Assembly: GCA_002886105.1 (NCBI GenBank)
Contig: CP025776.1
Span: 186,001-250,000, forward strand
Source: Enterobacter sp. EA-1
Lineage (GTDB): Bacteria > Pseudomonadota > Gammaproteobacteria > Enterobacterales > Enterobacteriaceae
Direction of reading: 5' to 3'
Length of the DNA stretch: 64,000 nucleotides
Shown here: positions 21,274 through 33,261 of the stretch, in pieces
Layout: each line of letters opens with the position of its first letter
How positions within the stretch are numbered: position 1 is the stretch's first letter
The notes under the pieces: generated by a model
What the model was told of the DNA's origin: nothing
The model's input: the letters and a program-made list of their open reading frames with translations, nothing else
Database searches by the model: none
Made by a program: the position numbers and the translations under genes

Positions 21274-23602
21274 TTGGCAAACCCTGCTATCAAAACTGTT
21301 CTCACAGCGGCCCACTGGGGGCCTATGCTGGTCGACACCGACGGCGAAAAGGTTCTCGCATCCCGTGGCGCACTGCCAACCCGTCACCCCAACTCACCGC
21401 AAACCGTGGTCCGAGGATCAGGTGCATAGCGAAACGCGCGTGCGCTATCCGATGGTACGTAAAGGTTTTTCTGGCCTCGCCCTCAAACCCGCAGGGTGTT
21501 CGCGGGCAGGATGAGTTTGTACGGGTGAGCTGGGACGATGCGCTGGAACTGATTCACCGCCAGCATAAACGCATTCGCGACACTTACGGGCCAGCGTCCA
21601 TTTTTGCCGGTTCCTACGGCTGGCGCTCGAACGGCGTGCTGCACAAAGCGGCGACGCTGTTGCAGCGGTATATGAGTCTGGCGGGCGGCTACACCGGGCA
21701 TCTGGGGGATTATTCCACCGGGGCCGCGCAGGCGATTATGCCGTACGTGGTCGGCAGCAACGAAGTGTACCAGCAGCAGACCAGCTGGCCGTTGATCCTC
21801 GAACACAGCGATGTGGTGGTGCTGTGGAGCGCTAACCCGCTCAATACGCTGAAGATTGCCCTCGGAACGCCACCGATGAGCAGGGCATTCCTTACTTTGA
21901 CGCGCTGCGCAAAAGCGGTAAGCGGGTCATCTGTATCGATCCGATGCGCTCAGAAACCGTCGATTTCTTCGGCGACAGTTGCGAGTGGATAGCCCCGCAC
22001 ATGGGCACGGACGTGGCTTTAATGCTCGGTATTGCCCATACGCTGGTGGAGAATGGCTGGCAGGATGACGACTTTCTCTCGTTGCACAGTAGGTTACGAC
22101 ACGTTCGCCACTTACCTGACCGGTGAGCGCGATGGCGTAGCAAAACCGCTGAATGGGCGGCGGGTATTTGCGGCATTGAGGCGGTGAAAATCCGCGAACT
22201 GGCCGCCATTTTCCACGAAAACACCACGATGCTGATGTCAGGGTGGGGGATGCAGCGCCAGCAGTTTGGCGAGCAAAAACACTGGATGCTGGTCACCCTC
22301 GCCGCCATGCTCGGGCAGATTGGCACTCGGGCGGCGGTTTTGGCCTCTCTTACCATTTCGCCAATGGCGGCAACCCGACACGGCGCGCGCGGCGGTACTG
22401 GCATCCATGCAGGGTACGGTGAAAGACGGTGTTGACGCGGTGGATAAAATCCCCGTCGCCCGCATTATTGAGGCGCTGGAAAACCCCGGTGCACCGTACC
22501 AGCACAACGGGATGGATCGCCACTTTCCGGATATCCGCTTTGTCTGGTGGGCGGGCGGCGCGAACTTTACCCATCATCAGGATACCAACCGGCTCATCCG
22601 CGCCCCGGCAGAAGCCAGAGTTGGTGGTTATTTCCGAATGCTTCTGGACGGCGGCGGCGAAGCACGCCGATATCGTGCTGCCCGCCACCACCTCTTTTGA
22701 ACGCAACGATCTGACCATGACCGGCGATTACAGCAACCAGCATCTGGTACCGATGAAACAGGTTGTCGCGCCGCAGTATGAAGCGCGGGATGATTGGGCG
22801 GTATTTGCTGAGTTGAGCGAGCGTTGGGAAGCCGGTGGCCGCGAGCGTTTTACGGAAGGGAAAAGCGACCTGCAATGGCTGGAGACGTTTTATAACATTG
22901 CTGCACAGCGCGGAGCCAGCCAGCAAGTGACGCTGCCGCCGTTTGAGGCGTTCTGGCAGGCCAATCAGTTGATTGAGATGCCGGAGAGTGAGCAGAACGC
23001 GCGCTTCGTTCGCTTTGGCGATTTCCGCCGCGACCCGCAGGCCAATCCGCTGAAAACGCCAAGCGGTAAAATCGAAATCTTCTCGCAACGCATCCAAAGC
23101 TTTGGTTATGCGGATTGCCCACCGCATCCGATGTGGCTGGAGCCGGACGAATGGCACGGTAACGCCAAACCGCAGCAGTTGCAGGTGCTATCTGCGCATC
23201 CGGCGCATCGCCTGCACAGTCAGCTCAACTTTACCCGTTTGCGTGAGGAGTACGCCGTCGCAGGCCGCGAACCGGTGACCTTGCATCCGCAGGATGCGCA
23301 GGCAAGAGGCATTGCGGCAGGCGATGTCGTGCGCGTGTGGAACGGGCGCGGATGCTGGCGGGCGCTGTGGTGACGGAGGGCATTAAGCCCGGCGTTCTCT
23401 GCATCCATGAAGGCGCATGGCCGGATCTCGACCCGGCGGCGGGCGGTATCTGTAAAAACGGCGCGGTGAATGTGCTGACCAAAGATTTGCCCAGCTCGCG
23501 TCTGGGCAACGGTTGTGCAGGCAATACTGCGCTGGCGTGGGTGGAGAAATACGGGGCCCGCAGCTTACGCTGACGGCGTTTGATCCGCCTGCCAGTTCAT
23601 GA
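21274..23602 (+). CDS. bisC: Biotin/methionine sulfoxide reductase BisC
   Basis: This molybdopterin-guanine-dinucleotide enzyme reduces biotin sulfoxide and related S-oxides. After repair it reads [20 protein letters not shown] at the N-terminus and continues with [59 protein letters not shown] and [20 protein letters not shown], all near E. coli BisC. I choose a TTG start at 21274, seven bases after CAGGAG. The frame breaks near 21415, 21475, 21863, 22090, 22145, 22330, 22605 (CGCCTGG read as CGCCCCGG), 22640, 23348 and 23555. About 775 residues. The last 38 bases overlap convergent yiaC. Confidence 0.92.
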
Positions 23603-24006
23603 TCCACGTCGGGTGGCGTGTTTCTTCCTGCCATGCGCTGTCTTCAATACGAAAACCCTGCGCATGGTAGAAGTTCACCGCCCGTTCGTTTTTCTGATAC
23701 ACCTCAAGGCTTAGCCAGGAAAGCGCTGTTTGGCATGATCCATCAGCGCTTTACCAACTCGGCCTATTGCGGTTGGGCGTACGAACAGCGCGCCAATAAA
23801 CTGCGCATCCATAACGCTGATAAACCCTTCCAGTGCCCCGTTCTTTCCCATACCCGAGGGTTTTCGCCGACGGAAGGTAAGCGTCGCGCACCAGCGCTTC
23901 GCTCGTGCCAGTAGCGCACCTCAATAAACGGATGCGCATAGATGGTGCTTTCCAGCCATAAGTTCAGCAGCGGCGACAGGTCTTTATTACGCCACGCGCG
24001 GATCAT
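23565..24006 (-). CDS. yiaC: GNAT acetyltransferase YiaC
   Basis: YiaC is a GNAT-family N-acetyltransferase; E. coli YiaC can acetylate protein lysines. The start [20 protein letters not shown] at 24006 and the core [20 protein letters not shown], then [10 protein letters not shown] (acetyl-CoA loop), [20 protein letters not shown] and HPTWIMNWQ follow the family. The frame breaks near 23920, 23862, 23845, 23757 and 23712. About 145 residues. It overlaps the tag stop upstream and the bisC 3' end downstream, the same compact order as in E. coli. Confidence 0.88.
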
Positions 24007-24567
24007 GCTGTCCCCCGGGGTGGCAGATACAGCCGGTAATATGATCGTTAACCGCAGGGCCGCAGGCTTGCATAAACGAGTAACAGATGGTGGTGCCGAC
24101 GAATTTGAAGCCGCGTTTTTTAACGCCTTTGATAATGCATCTGACGCGGGTGTTGACGTGGGGATCTCACTCAATGCAGCGGCGTTTGTGATTTGCGGTG
24201 TGTGATCGACAAACCCCCAGACAAAGTCTGAAAATGATTCACCGTTTTGCGCCATCGACAGGTAGGCGCGGGCGTTGCCAATGATCGCTTCAATCTTGCC
24301 GCGATGGCGAATAATCCCGGCATTTTGCAGCAGCGTTTCCACATCTTCAGTCGTCATTGCGGCCACGCGCTCAGGGTCGAACTGATGGAAAGCGTTGCGG
24401 TAATTTTCGCGTTTTTTCAATACGGTGATCCACGACAACCCGGCCTGTTGCCCTTCCAGACAGATCATTTCAAATAATTTTTGCCGTCCTTTTCCGCAAC
24501 TCCCCCACTCCCGATCGTGGTAAGCAAGATAGAGCGGATCCTGAGTGACCCAACCACAACGTTGCAT
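23987..24567 (-). CDS. tag: DNA-3-methyladenine glycosylase I Tag
   Basis: Tag removes 3-methyladenine from DNA. MQRCGWVTQDPLYLAYHDRE starts at 24567. The zinc ligands are visible as Cys4 and His17, and in the C-terminal NDHITGCICHPG. The helix-hairpin-helix region EMICLEGQQAGLSWITVLKK is intact. The frame breaks near 24115, where seven A are read as six, and near 24064, where TGTGGCCTGGTT-like sequence is read with CCCTGCGG. The repaired end reads [11 protein letters not shown] and overlaps the yiaC start. About 193 residues. Confidence 0.92.
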
Positions 24568-24713
24568 AGTGTTACTCCGTTCGCGATATATTCAAATAAT
24601 CGTCAGCCTGTCTTGACGAGTGTGTTAAAAGGCAATAGTTAAGTAAGGGTTATAGACCCGCCAAAAACGATAACTATTACGCCGGATTCGGCTCTTTCTG
24701 GAGTCGCATATTG

Positions 24714-25405
24714 ATGAGAATAACCAACAGTGGCCGCTTGTTTGCGCTAGTGCCGGTCTGCCTCTTTTTTTGCCCGGCGGCAATCGCCCCGCAGCAAGAA
24801 TATTCTGTTACCGGGCATCAGAGTACAGCGCCTGAACGCTATATCTGGGATAGCGAACGCCAGCCGCGCTACAACGATATTCTGGAGGAGCGTATCCGCT
24901 CCGCGCAGAATTCGCCGGGTATTGCCTTTAACCTGCCGGATGACACACCGCTTGACGCCACCAATACCATGAGCGTGGGGTTAAATTTTCCGCTGGCGCG
25001 TGATGTCACAACGGGGCCGGTGGCGGTGTGGCATTACGATGGCTCAACGACCTCAATGTATAACGAATTCGGCGATAGCGCGACCACCATGCAGTTCAGT
25101 GATCCACTGTGGCATGCCAGCGTCAGCTCGCTGGGATGGCGCCCTGGATAGCCGCTTTGGCGACCTGCGCCCCTCGGGCGCAAATCAGCTATAACCAGCA
25201 AGTTGGTGAAAACGTCTGGAAGAGTCAGTCCGGCGTTTCCCGTCCTCACTCCCACCAATCAGTACGGCAACTGGCTGGATGTCTCCCTCGGCGCAGATAT
25301 GCTGCTGAGCAGGCACTGGCTGCCTATGCGTCGATGTCGCAGTCCGAAAATGAGACGCTCGGGCAGAATTACCTTTATAGCATGGGCGTAAACGCGCGTT
25401 TTTAA
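24714..25405 (+). CDS. yhjY: Outer-membrane beta-barrel protein YhjY (autotransporter-barrel-like)
   Basis: The product has a signal peptide (MRITNSGRLFALVPVCLFFC, then PAAIA) and repeats of alternating hydrophobic beta-strand patterns, ending YLYSMGVNARF with the terminal aromatic residue of outer-membrane barrels. Length (about 230 residues) and position beside tag match E. coli YhjY, whose barrel resembles the C-terminal barrel of autotransporter lipases. Function unknown. The frame breaks near 25142 (GCCTGG read as GCCCTGG), 25172 (CCCCTGGG read as CCCCTCGGG), 25243 and 25318. Confidence 0.82.
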
Positions 25406-25435
25406 GTGTATTTAAAACAAATATTTTACACTTAA
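25402..25435. terminator. Inverted repeat at the yhjY stop, possible terminator
   Basis: TTAAGTGTA (25402-25410) pairs perfectly with TACACTTAA (25427-25435). The loop is A/T-only except for one C. The repeat includes the yhjY stop codon. The stem is A/T-rich, so it may be a weak terminator or a protein site. Confidence 0.4.
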
Positions 25436-25535
25436 GAAACAATAGCGGCGCGCGCGTTCTGTCGATAGTATGCACTAACTCACATAAGCGAATGTCGACG
25501 GTGAATTTTCATCGTGCCGTTCATTCCCGTACAGA

Positions 25536-25567
25536 TGCATTTCATTCCCTCTCTTACTGCATTTCAT
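25536..25567 (+). promoter_or_regulatory. YpdB-like direct repeats upstream of yhjX
   Basis: TGCATTTCAT occurs at 25536-25545 and again at 25558-25567, with a 12-base spacer. E. coli YpdB activates yhjX through two GGCATTTCAT copies spaced by 11 bases. A third, inverted copy (GCATGAAATGC) lies near 25583-25593. The extra spacer base may be a read error. Confidence 0.75.
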
Positions 25568-25650
25568 GCCTTTTTCACCCGGTGCATGAAATGCGCTTCG
25601 TTATGGTTGTCGGCAGTGAATTCCTTTCTTCTTTCTGCAGGACGACTGCC

Positions 25651-26857
25651 ATGAATACTTCAACTGTTAATCGCACGCGCTGGCTGACGCTGGTCGGCAC
25701 CATTATTACGCAATTTGCGTTAGGGTCCGTTTATACCGGAGTCTGTTCAATAGCTCGCTGGCGGAAAAGCTGGATCAGCCGGTAAGCCCGGTGGCTTTCT
25801 CCTTTGGTTTGCTGAGCCCCGGCGGCGCTCTCATCGTCTGTAGCCGGAAAATTACAGGAACGTTTTGGTGTAAAACGCGTCACGATGGCGTCCGGGATCC
25901 TGCTTGGTGTGGGTTTCTTTCTGACGGCACACTCTCACAGCTTGCTGATGCTCTGGCTAAGCGCGGGTGTGTTGGTAGGGTTGGCCGATGGTGCGGGTTA
26001 TCTGTTAACGCTCTCCAACTGTGTTAAATGGTTCCCGGAACGCAAAGGGCTGATTTCTGCCTTTTCCATTGGCTCTTATGGTCTTGGTAGCCCTCGGGAT
26101 TCAAATTTATCGACAGCCACCTGCTTGCCACCGTCGGTCTGGAAAATACCTTTATGATCTGGGGGCGCCATGGTGCTGGTGATGATTGTGTTCGGCGCCA
26201 CCATGATGACCGATGCACCGTTGCAGAAAACCGCCTCCGTCAACGGTGTTGTGGAACATGACTTCACACTGGCGCAGTCAATGCGTAAACCGCAGTACTG
26301 GATGCTGGCGGTGATGTTCCTGACTGCCTGCATGAGCGGCCTGTATGTTATTGGCGTGGCAAAAGATATTGCGCAGGGCATGGTGCGCGCCTCGGATGTG
26401 GCGACAGCCGCCAATGCGGTGACGGTGATTGCGATTGCCAACCTGAGCGGCCGCCTCGGTGTTGGGGGATCCTGTCCGACAAAATGGCCCGTATCCGCGT
26501 GATTACTCTCGGCCGTGATTTCGCTGGTGGGAATGGCGGCACTGCTGTTCGCGCCGCTGAATGCCACCACGTTCTTCGCCGCTATCGCCTGTGTTGCATT
26601 TAACTTCGGCGGCACCATTACCGTATTCCCGTCGCTGGTGAGCGAGTTCTTCGGCCTGAACAATCTGGGCGAAAAACTACGGGGTGATTTATCTGGGCTT
26701 TGGTATTGGCAGTATTTGCGGCTCGATTATCGCCTCGCTGTTTGGCGGCTTTTATGTCACTTTCTGCGTTATCTTTGCCCTGCTGATTGTGTCGCTGGCG
26801 CTGTCGACCACCATTCGCCAACCGCAACACCGCCTCTACAAAGAGGCCCATGCCTGA
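25651..26857 (+). CDS. yhjX: MFS transporter YhjX (pyruvate-responsive)
   Basis: YhjX is an oxalate/formate-antiporter-family MFS permease with 12 predicted membrane segments; in E. coli it is induced by pyruvate through YpdA/YpdB. The start at 25651 gives MNTSTVNRTRWLTLVGTIIT. Nearly identical blocks include ALGSVYTWSLFN (after repair), MLWLSAGVLVGLADGAGYLL, LSNCVKWFPERKGLISAF and ACVAFNFGGTITVFPSLVSE. The frame breaks near 25742, 25815, 25848, 26093, 26465, 26508 and 26680. The first of these fits a damaged CCTGG only loosely. About 402 residues. Confidence 0.92.
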
Positions 26858-26873
26858 ATAACCTGCGCTGACT

Positions 26874-26903
26874 GAAAACCGCCGCTGCAATGGCGGTTTT
26901 TTT
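26874..26903 (+). terminator. Rho-independent terminator after yhjX
   Basis: AAACCGCC and GGCGGTTT form a stem around an 8-base loop, followed by seven T. Confidence 0.85.
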
Positions 26904-26973
26904 GTCCCACTGCAAATTCCCGCCAGAGCGACTATCCTTACTTGTCAGGTTCTTCCAACAGAAGGAGTCTTAC

Positions 26974-27401
26974 ATGTCTTTAGAAAAAGTGGTTTATCGT
27001 GCGAAAGCTAAAGCAACCGGGGCCGCGATGGCCGCGCAATCTCTTCTGATGGTGTGCTGGATGTGAAACTGGGCGTGCCGAAAGAGATGGGCGGAGCAGG
27101 CGGGGACGTTACCAATCCGGAGCAACTCTTTGCTGCGGGCTACTCCGCCTGTTTTCTTGGCGCACTCAAACACGTTGCCTCGGTAGAGAAAAGAAAGTAC
27201 CGCAGGACGCCTACATTGAGGGGCAAGTGGGCATTGGCCCGTTGCCGACCGGCTTTGGTATCGAAGCGCAACTCGACATTCATCTTCCGGGCATGGATCA
27301 TCAGGAAGCCGAAGCGCTGGTGCAAAAGCGCACATTGTTTGCCCCTACTCAAACGCAACCCGCGGCAACATCGACGTTGGCTTAACGTCATCACCTCCTG
27401 A
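26974..27401 (+). CDS. ohr: Organic hydroperoxide resistance protein Ohr (OsmC family)
   Basis: Ohr is a thiol peroxidase that detoxifies organic hydroperoxides. [17 protein letters not shown] starts at 26974 after GAAGGAG. Catalytic cysteines lie in [14 protein letters not shown] and, after repair, [18 protein letters not shown]. The frame breaks near 27019 (G run), 27195, 27340 and 27384 (A run); the repaired protein ends NVITS at 27399. About 142 residues. E. coli K-12 has no ohr at this position, so this gene is an insertion between yhjX and eptB. No linked ohrR regulator is visible. Confidence 0.9.
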
Positions 27402-27618
27402 TAACCTCTTTCAGTGACATTTTTCTGACGCCGGCCTGATATTTTTGTAAATATGTGGTCGGCCAGCACTCATGCCTGACACTTTTCCGCCCTGCTATGG
27501 TTCTTACCGCGCTTTAGAAGTTTCCCATGTTAACTTCCGCCGCGACTTCTTAGCCTGCATTCGTTACTGGTCGACGATTGCCCTCGGCGTTTACTTTCCC
27601 TTTTTCAGGGTTGCCTGC

Positions 27619-29300
27619 ATGAGTTATATCAAGACGATGACCCAGCAGAAGCTGAGCTTCTTTCTGGCGTTGTATATCGGTCTGTTTATGAATAGCGCAG
27701 TTTTTTACCGTCGGTTTGACGGCTATGCGCAAGCTTTCACCGTTTTGGAAAGGACTCTCTGCGGTTGTTGAACTCGTTGGTACGGTACTGGTCACGTTTT
27801 TCTTACTGCGTGTCTTGTCGTTGTTTGGCCGTCGCGCCCGGCGTGTACTGGCCTCGCTGGTGGTGCTGTTCTCCGCCAGCGCCAGCTTCTATATGACCTT
27901 CCTCAATGTGGTCATTGGCTATGGCATTATTGCCTCAGTGATGACCACCGATATCGATTTATCGAAGGAAGTGGTGGGCTGGCAGCTTGTCGTCTGGGTG
28001 GTGATGGTCAGTGCGCTGCCGCTGCTGCTTATCTGGAGCAACCGCTGCCGTTATACCTTACTGCGCCAGCTGCACACACCGGGGCAGCGCGTTCGCAGCG
28101 TCACGTTGGTGGTGCTGGCGGGGTTGATGGTCTGGGGACCGATTCGCCTGCTCGACATGCAGCAAAAGATGACGAGAAGATCTCCGGCGTCGATATGCCA
28201 AGCTATGGCGGCGTTGTGGCGAACTCTTATTTACCCTCTAACTGGCTCTCCGCGCTGGGGCTGTATGCCCGGGCGCAGGTGGATGAATCGTCAGACAATA
28301 AATCGCTGATGAACCCGGCGACAAAATTTACCTACGTCGCGCCGAAGGACATCGACGACACTGGTGGTGTTTATCATCGGTGAGACCACGCGCTGGGATC
28401 ATATGGGCATGCTGGGCTATTCCCGTAATACCACGCCGAAGCTGGCGCAGGAGAAAAACCTTGTCACGTTTCGCGGCGAGTCTTGCGATACGGCGACAAA
28501 ACTCTCTCTGCGCTGCATGTTTGTGCGTGAAGGTGGCGCGGATGATAACCCGCAGCGTACGCTGAAAGAGCAGAATGTTTTCGCGGTGCTCAAGCAACTG
28601 GGTTTCACCCACCGATTTGTACGCGATGCAAAGCGAGATGTGGTTCTACAGCAACACGATGGCGGATAACATCGCCTACCGTGAACAGATTGGCGCGGAG
28701 CCGCGCAACCGTGGCAAAAGCGTGGATGACATGCTGCTCATCGATGAGATGCAACGCTCGCTGGACAATAAGAACAGCGGTAAGCACATGATTATCCTGC
28801 ATACCAAAGGGTCGCACTTTAACTACACTCAGCGTTATCCGCGCAGTTTCGCGCAGTGGACGCCGGAGTGTCAGGCCTCTGGCAAATGCAGCAAGGAAGA
28901 GTTGATTAACTCGTATGATAACTCGGTGACCTATGTAGATTACTTTATCGATACGGTGATCGATAAGCTGCGTGACCGGAAAGCGATTATCTTCTATGCA
29001 GCGGATCACGGCGAGTCTATTAACGATAAAGAGCACTTGCACGGTACGCCGCGTAAAAATGGCGCCGCCAGAGCAATTCCGCGTGCCGATGATGGTGTGG
29101 ATGTCGGATAAGTACTTACAGGACCCGGACAAGGCGAAGATGTTTGCTCCAACTGGAAGCAACAGGCTGATTACAAGACTGCGCGCCGCCACGTTGAACT
29201 GTACGACACCATTATGGGATGCCTCGGTTACACCTCGCCAAACGGCGGGATAAACGAGAACAACAACTGGTGCCATCTCCCGGCGCAGCCTGCGAAGTAA
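27619..29300 (+). CDS. eptB: Kdo2-lipid A phosphoethanolamine transferase EptB
   Basis: EptB adds phosphoethanolamine to the outer Kdo of lipopolysaccharide at the periplasmic face of the inner membrane. Five N-terminal membrane segments begin with MSYIKTMTQQKLSFFLALYI. The sulfatase-like periplasmic domain has FIIGETTRWDHMGM (metal), SCDTATKLSLRCMF (catalytic Thr region) and YAADHGESI (metal His). The frame breaks near 27747, 28172, 28365, 28612, 29060 (predicted AACCTGGCG read as AATGGCG) and 29140. About 560 residues. It lies between ohr and proK; in E. coli the same gene neighbours proK. Confidence 0.92.
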
Positions 29301-29392
29301 GCGCTCTGCTGGCTTTATCACCAGTCAGTACGCTTTTTTTACATTAAGGGATTGACGGAGCATGTTGGGGGCAGTAAGATGCGCCCCGCATT

Positions 29393-29860
<468 letters not shown>

Positions 29861-30499
29861 TCTTACCTGTCCGCTCTGCACAATCCCGCAACGAGGGGAA
29901 CCTGACCGACCCGATACAAACGAAACCGGGCAATGGCGTCTGAAATCGTCCTTATCCTCACTTCTCACTGCCAGCTCGCTGTTTTGTGAGATATTCCATT
30001 GTATTTTTTATATATAGATGAATCTTTTTCGCGTTGCTTATAGATAGAGTCAGCATATTACGCTGTGCGTTTTAACGTTCGCGGTATTAATCGCTCATAT
30101 ATTCAGCATTCCGTAAGAATTTTTCATAATCTGGATGAATGTTAATCACTGAATACTTTCTGATAGCAAGGTGATTATTCTGCCACCATGGCGGTAGCAC
30201 AATTTTCTCTGCTGAAAATAGAGGCTTGAAGTTTTTTTAACTTTGTCTGCGGATTCTCACCGCCGTTGTAAATCCCGGTTACCTGTATTGACGTTTTGAC
30301 ATTCTGTTGACAGATTGTAGGGCATGAGGGGCATTTCAAGGAGAATCTGTACTGCAACTCAGTCAACCTTGTGAAAGGAATCCCCATCTCTCATAACGCC
30401 CTCGGGCACTACCGACCAGACCGGGTAAAAAACTAATAAAGGCCTGTCGGACATACCCAATGCATGGGTAACAACACATATCACATTGGAGCAGAATCA
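29861..30499 (+). promoter_or_regulatory. dppA upstream region and 5' leader, with GcvB target
   Basis: These 640 bases hold no convincing gene. The 3' half resembles the long dppA leader of E. coli. ACAACACATATCACATTGGA at 30471-30490 matches the segment where the small RNA GcvB pairs and hides the dppA ribosome site (GGAGCAG). An A/T-rich stretch at 29995-30150 may hold upstream control elements. The promoter itself I cannot place with confidence. Confidence 0.55.
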
Positions 30500-32102
30500 A
30501 TGAGTATTTCCTTGAAGAAGTCAGGGATGCTGAAGCTCGGTCTTAGCCCTCGGGTGGCAATGACCGTCGCGGCCAGCGTGCAAGCAAAAACCGGGTTTAT
30601 TGTTCTGAAGGTTCGCCTGAAGGCTTCCAACCCACAGCTTTTCACCTCTGGTACCACTTACGATGCCAGCTCAGTGCCGATCTATAACCGTCTGGTAGAA
30701 TTTAAAACCGGCACCACTGAAGTCATTCCGGGTCTGTCTGAAAAGTGGGAAGTCAGCGCCGATGGCAAAACCTACACTTTCCACCTGCGTAAAGGCGTGA
30801 AGTGGCAGAACAACAAAGATTTCAAACCGACGCGTGAATTCAACGCTGACGACGTCGTGTTCTCTTTTGATCGTCAGAAAAACGCGCAAAACCCGTACCA
30901 CAAAGTCTCTGGCGGCAGCTACGAATACTTCGAAGGCATGGGTCTTCCGGACCTGATTAGCGAAGTGAAGAAAGTCGACGACCACACGGTGCAGTTCGTG
31001 CTGACCCGTCCGGAGTCGCCGTTCCTGGCTGACCCGGCAATGGACTTCGCTTCCATCCTGTCCAAAGAGTACGCAGACAACATGCTGAAAGCGGGCACCC
31101 CGGAGAAAGTTGACCTTGATCCGATCGGTACCGGTCCGTTCCAGCTGCTGCAGTACCAGAAAGACTCCCGCATTCTGTACAAAGCGTTTGAAGGCTTCTG
31201 GGGCACCAAGCCGAAAATCGATCGTCTGGTCTTCTCCATCACGCCTGACGCCTCTGTACGTTATGCCAAACTGCAGAAAAACGAATGTCAGGTTATGCCG
31301 TACCCGAACCCGGCTGACATCGCGCGCATGAAGGAAGACAAAATATCAACCTGCTGGAGCAGGCGGGTCTGAACGTCGGCTACATGTCCTTCAACACCGA
31401 GAAGAAACCGTTTGATGACGTGAAAGTGCGTCAGGCGCTGACTTACGCGGTAAATAAAGAAGCGATCATCAAAGCGGTGCGCGGGCGTAGCGGCGAAAAA
31501 CCTGATCCCGCCGACCATGTGGGGCTATAACGACGACGTTAAAGATTACACACGATCCTGAGAAGGCGAAACAACTGCTGAAAGAAGCCGGTCAGGATAA
31601 AGGCTTTACCGTTGAGCTGTGGGCAATGCCGGTACAGCGTCCGTACAACCCGAACGCTCGCCGTATGGCGGAGATGATTCAGGCTGACTGGGCGAAAGTC
31701 GGCGTGCAGGCCAAGATCGTCACTTACGAGTGGGGTGAATACCTGAAGCGTGCGAAAGCAGGCGAACACCGGAGCGGTGATGATGGGCTGGACCGGCGAC
31801 AACGGGGATCCGGATAACTTCTTCGCTACCCTGTTTAGCTGCGCTGCGGCAAAAGATGGCTCCAACTACTCCCGCTGGTGCTACAAACCGTTTGAAGATC
31901 TGATTCAACCGGCGCGCGCCACCGACGACCACAACAAGCGTGTTGAACTCTACAAACAGGCGCAGGTAGTGATGCATGACCGAGGGCTCCGGCACTGATC
32001 GTGGCGCACTCCACCGTTTACGAGCCCGTGCGTAAAGAAGTCAAAGGCTACGTGGTTGACCCATTAGGCAAACACCACTTCGAAAACGTGTCTGTCGAAT
32101 AA
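30500..32102 (+). CDS. dppA: Dipeptide/haem-binding periplasmic protein DppA
   Basis: DppA binds dipeptides (and haem) for DppBCDF. MSISLKKSGMLKLGLS starts at 30500 with a signal peptide ending VQAKT. The body (NPQLFTSGTTYDASSVPIYN, EFNADDVVFSFDRQKNAQNP) is nearly identical to E. coli. Near 30551 a predicted CTTAGCCTGGTGGC reads CTTAGCCCTCGGGTGGC; the three added bases keep the frame but insert a false residue. Other breaks: 30590 (ACCCTGG read as ACCGGG), 30628, 31342, 31470-31500 (about ten bases lost), 31550, 31770 and 31982. About 535 residues. Confidence 0.94.
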
Positions 32103-32122
32103 AAAGCACGAAGCTTTATCCC

Positions 32123-32145
32123 CCCTCTTCCCGTTGGGGAGAGGG
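32123..32145 (+). other. dppA-dppB intercistronic hairpin
   Basis: CCCTCTTCCC (32123-32132) faces GGGGAGAGGG (32136-32145) with one mismatch. It probably stabilises the abundant dppA message and limits readthrough into dppB. It resembles the REP-like elements around 48000. Confidence 0.55.
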
Positions 32146-32239
32146 TAAAGCGTATTCCCGCGTGCAGGGAATTTACATTCTGTGAGCAATACAGATGCAT
32201 CGTCGCCGGTGCGCTGCGTCACTACTGAGAATCCGGGTT

Positions 32240-33258
32240 ATGTTGCAGTTCATTCTCCGACGTTTGGGGCTGGTTATCCCCACGTTTATCGGTATCACCC
32301 TTCTCACCTTTGCCTTTGTCCATATGATCCCCCGGCGATCCGGTGATGATCATGGCGGGTGAGCGTGGTATCTCTCCTGAGCGTCACGCCCAGTTGCTGG
32401 CCGAGCTTGGGCTCGACAAGCCGCTCTGGGAACAGTACGTCCATTATGTCTGGGGCGTATTGCACGGTGATTTAGGTATCTCTCTTAAGAGCCGTCTTCC
32501 GGTGTGGGACGAGTTCGTGCCGCGTTTTAAAGCGACGCTTGAACTCGGTATCTGCGCCATGATTTTTGCCGTTGCCGTGGGCATTCCGGTCGGCGTTATG
32601 GCTGCCGTGAAGCGCGGTTCCATTTTCGATCACACCGCAGTGAGCCTCGCGCTGACCGGTTATTCGATGCCTATCTTCTGGTGGGGCATGATGCTTATCA
32701 TGCTGGTATCGGTACAACTTAACCTGACGCCGGTCTCCGGGCGTGTCAGCGATATGGTATTCCTCGACGACAGTAACCCACTGACCGGATTTATGCTGAT
32801 AGATACCGCTATCTGGGGCGAGCAGGGGAACTTTATCGACGCGCTCGCGCATATGATCCTGCCGGCAATTGTGCTCGGTACGATCCCACTGGCGGTGATT
32901 GTGCGTATGACGCGCTCCTCGATGCTGGAAGTGCTGGGTGAAGATTACATTCGTACCGCCCGTGCAAAGGGCTGACCCGTACGCGCGTGATCATCGTTCA
33001 TGCCCTGCGTAACGCGATGTTGCCGGTGGTGACGGTTATCGGTCTGCAAGTCGGCACGTTGCTGGCGGGCGCTATTCTGACCGAAACCATCTTTTCCGGC
33101 CGGGCCTTGGCCGCTGGCTGATTGATGCGCTGCAACGCCGCGACTATCCGGTTGTGCAGGGCGGGGTATTACTGGTCGCGACGATGATCATTCTCGTCAA
33201 CCTGCTGGTCGACCTGCTCTACGGCGTGGTGAACCCGCGTATCCGGCATAAGGGGGCC
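32240..33258 (+). CDS. dppB: Dipeptide ABC transporter permease DppB
   Basis: Inner-membrane permease of the dipeptide transporter. It starts MLQFILRRLGLVIPTFIGIT at 32240 and has six membrane segments. The EAA loop that docks the ATPases reads YIRTARAKGLTRTRVIIVHA after repair near 32973. The frame breaks near 32333, 32973 and 33103. No stop codon appears before dppC: NPRIRHK runs in frame into the dppC start. E. coli DppB ends RIRHKK, so a few bases with the stop are probably missing near 33252. About 339 residues. Confidence 0.92.
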
Positions 33259-33261
33259 ATC

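Noticed and set aside
23764-24567. A Tag-YiaC fusion protein read as one open frame
   Set aside because: The joined frame comes from a lost A in a seven-A run near 24115 and a second break; both proteins have normal separate ends in the repaired frame.
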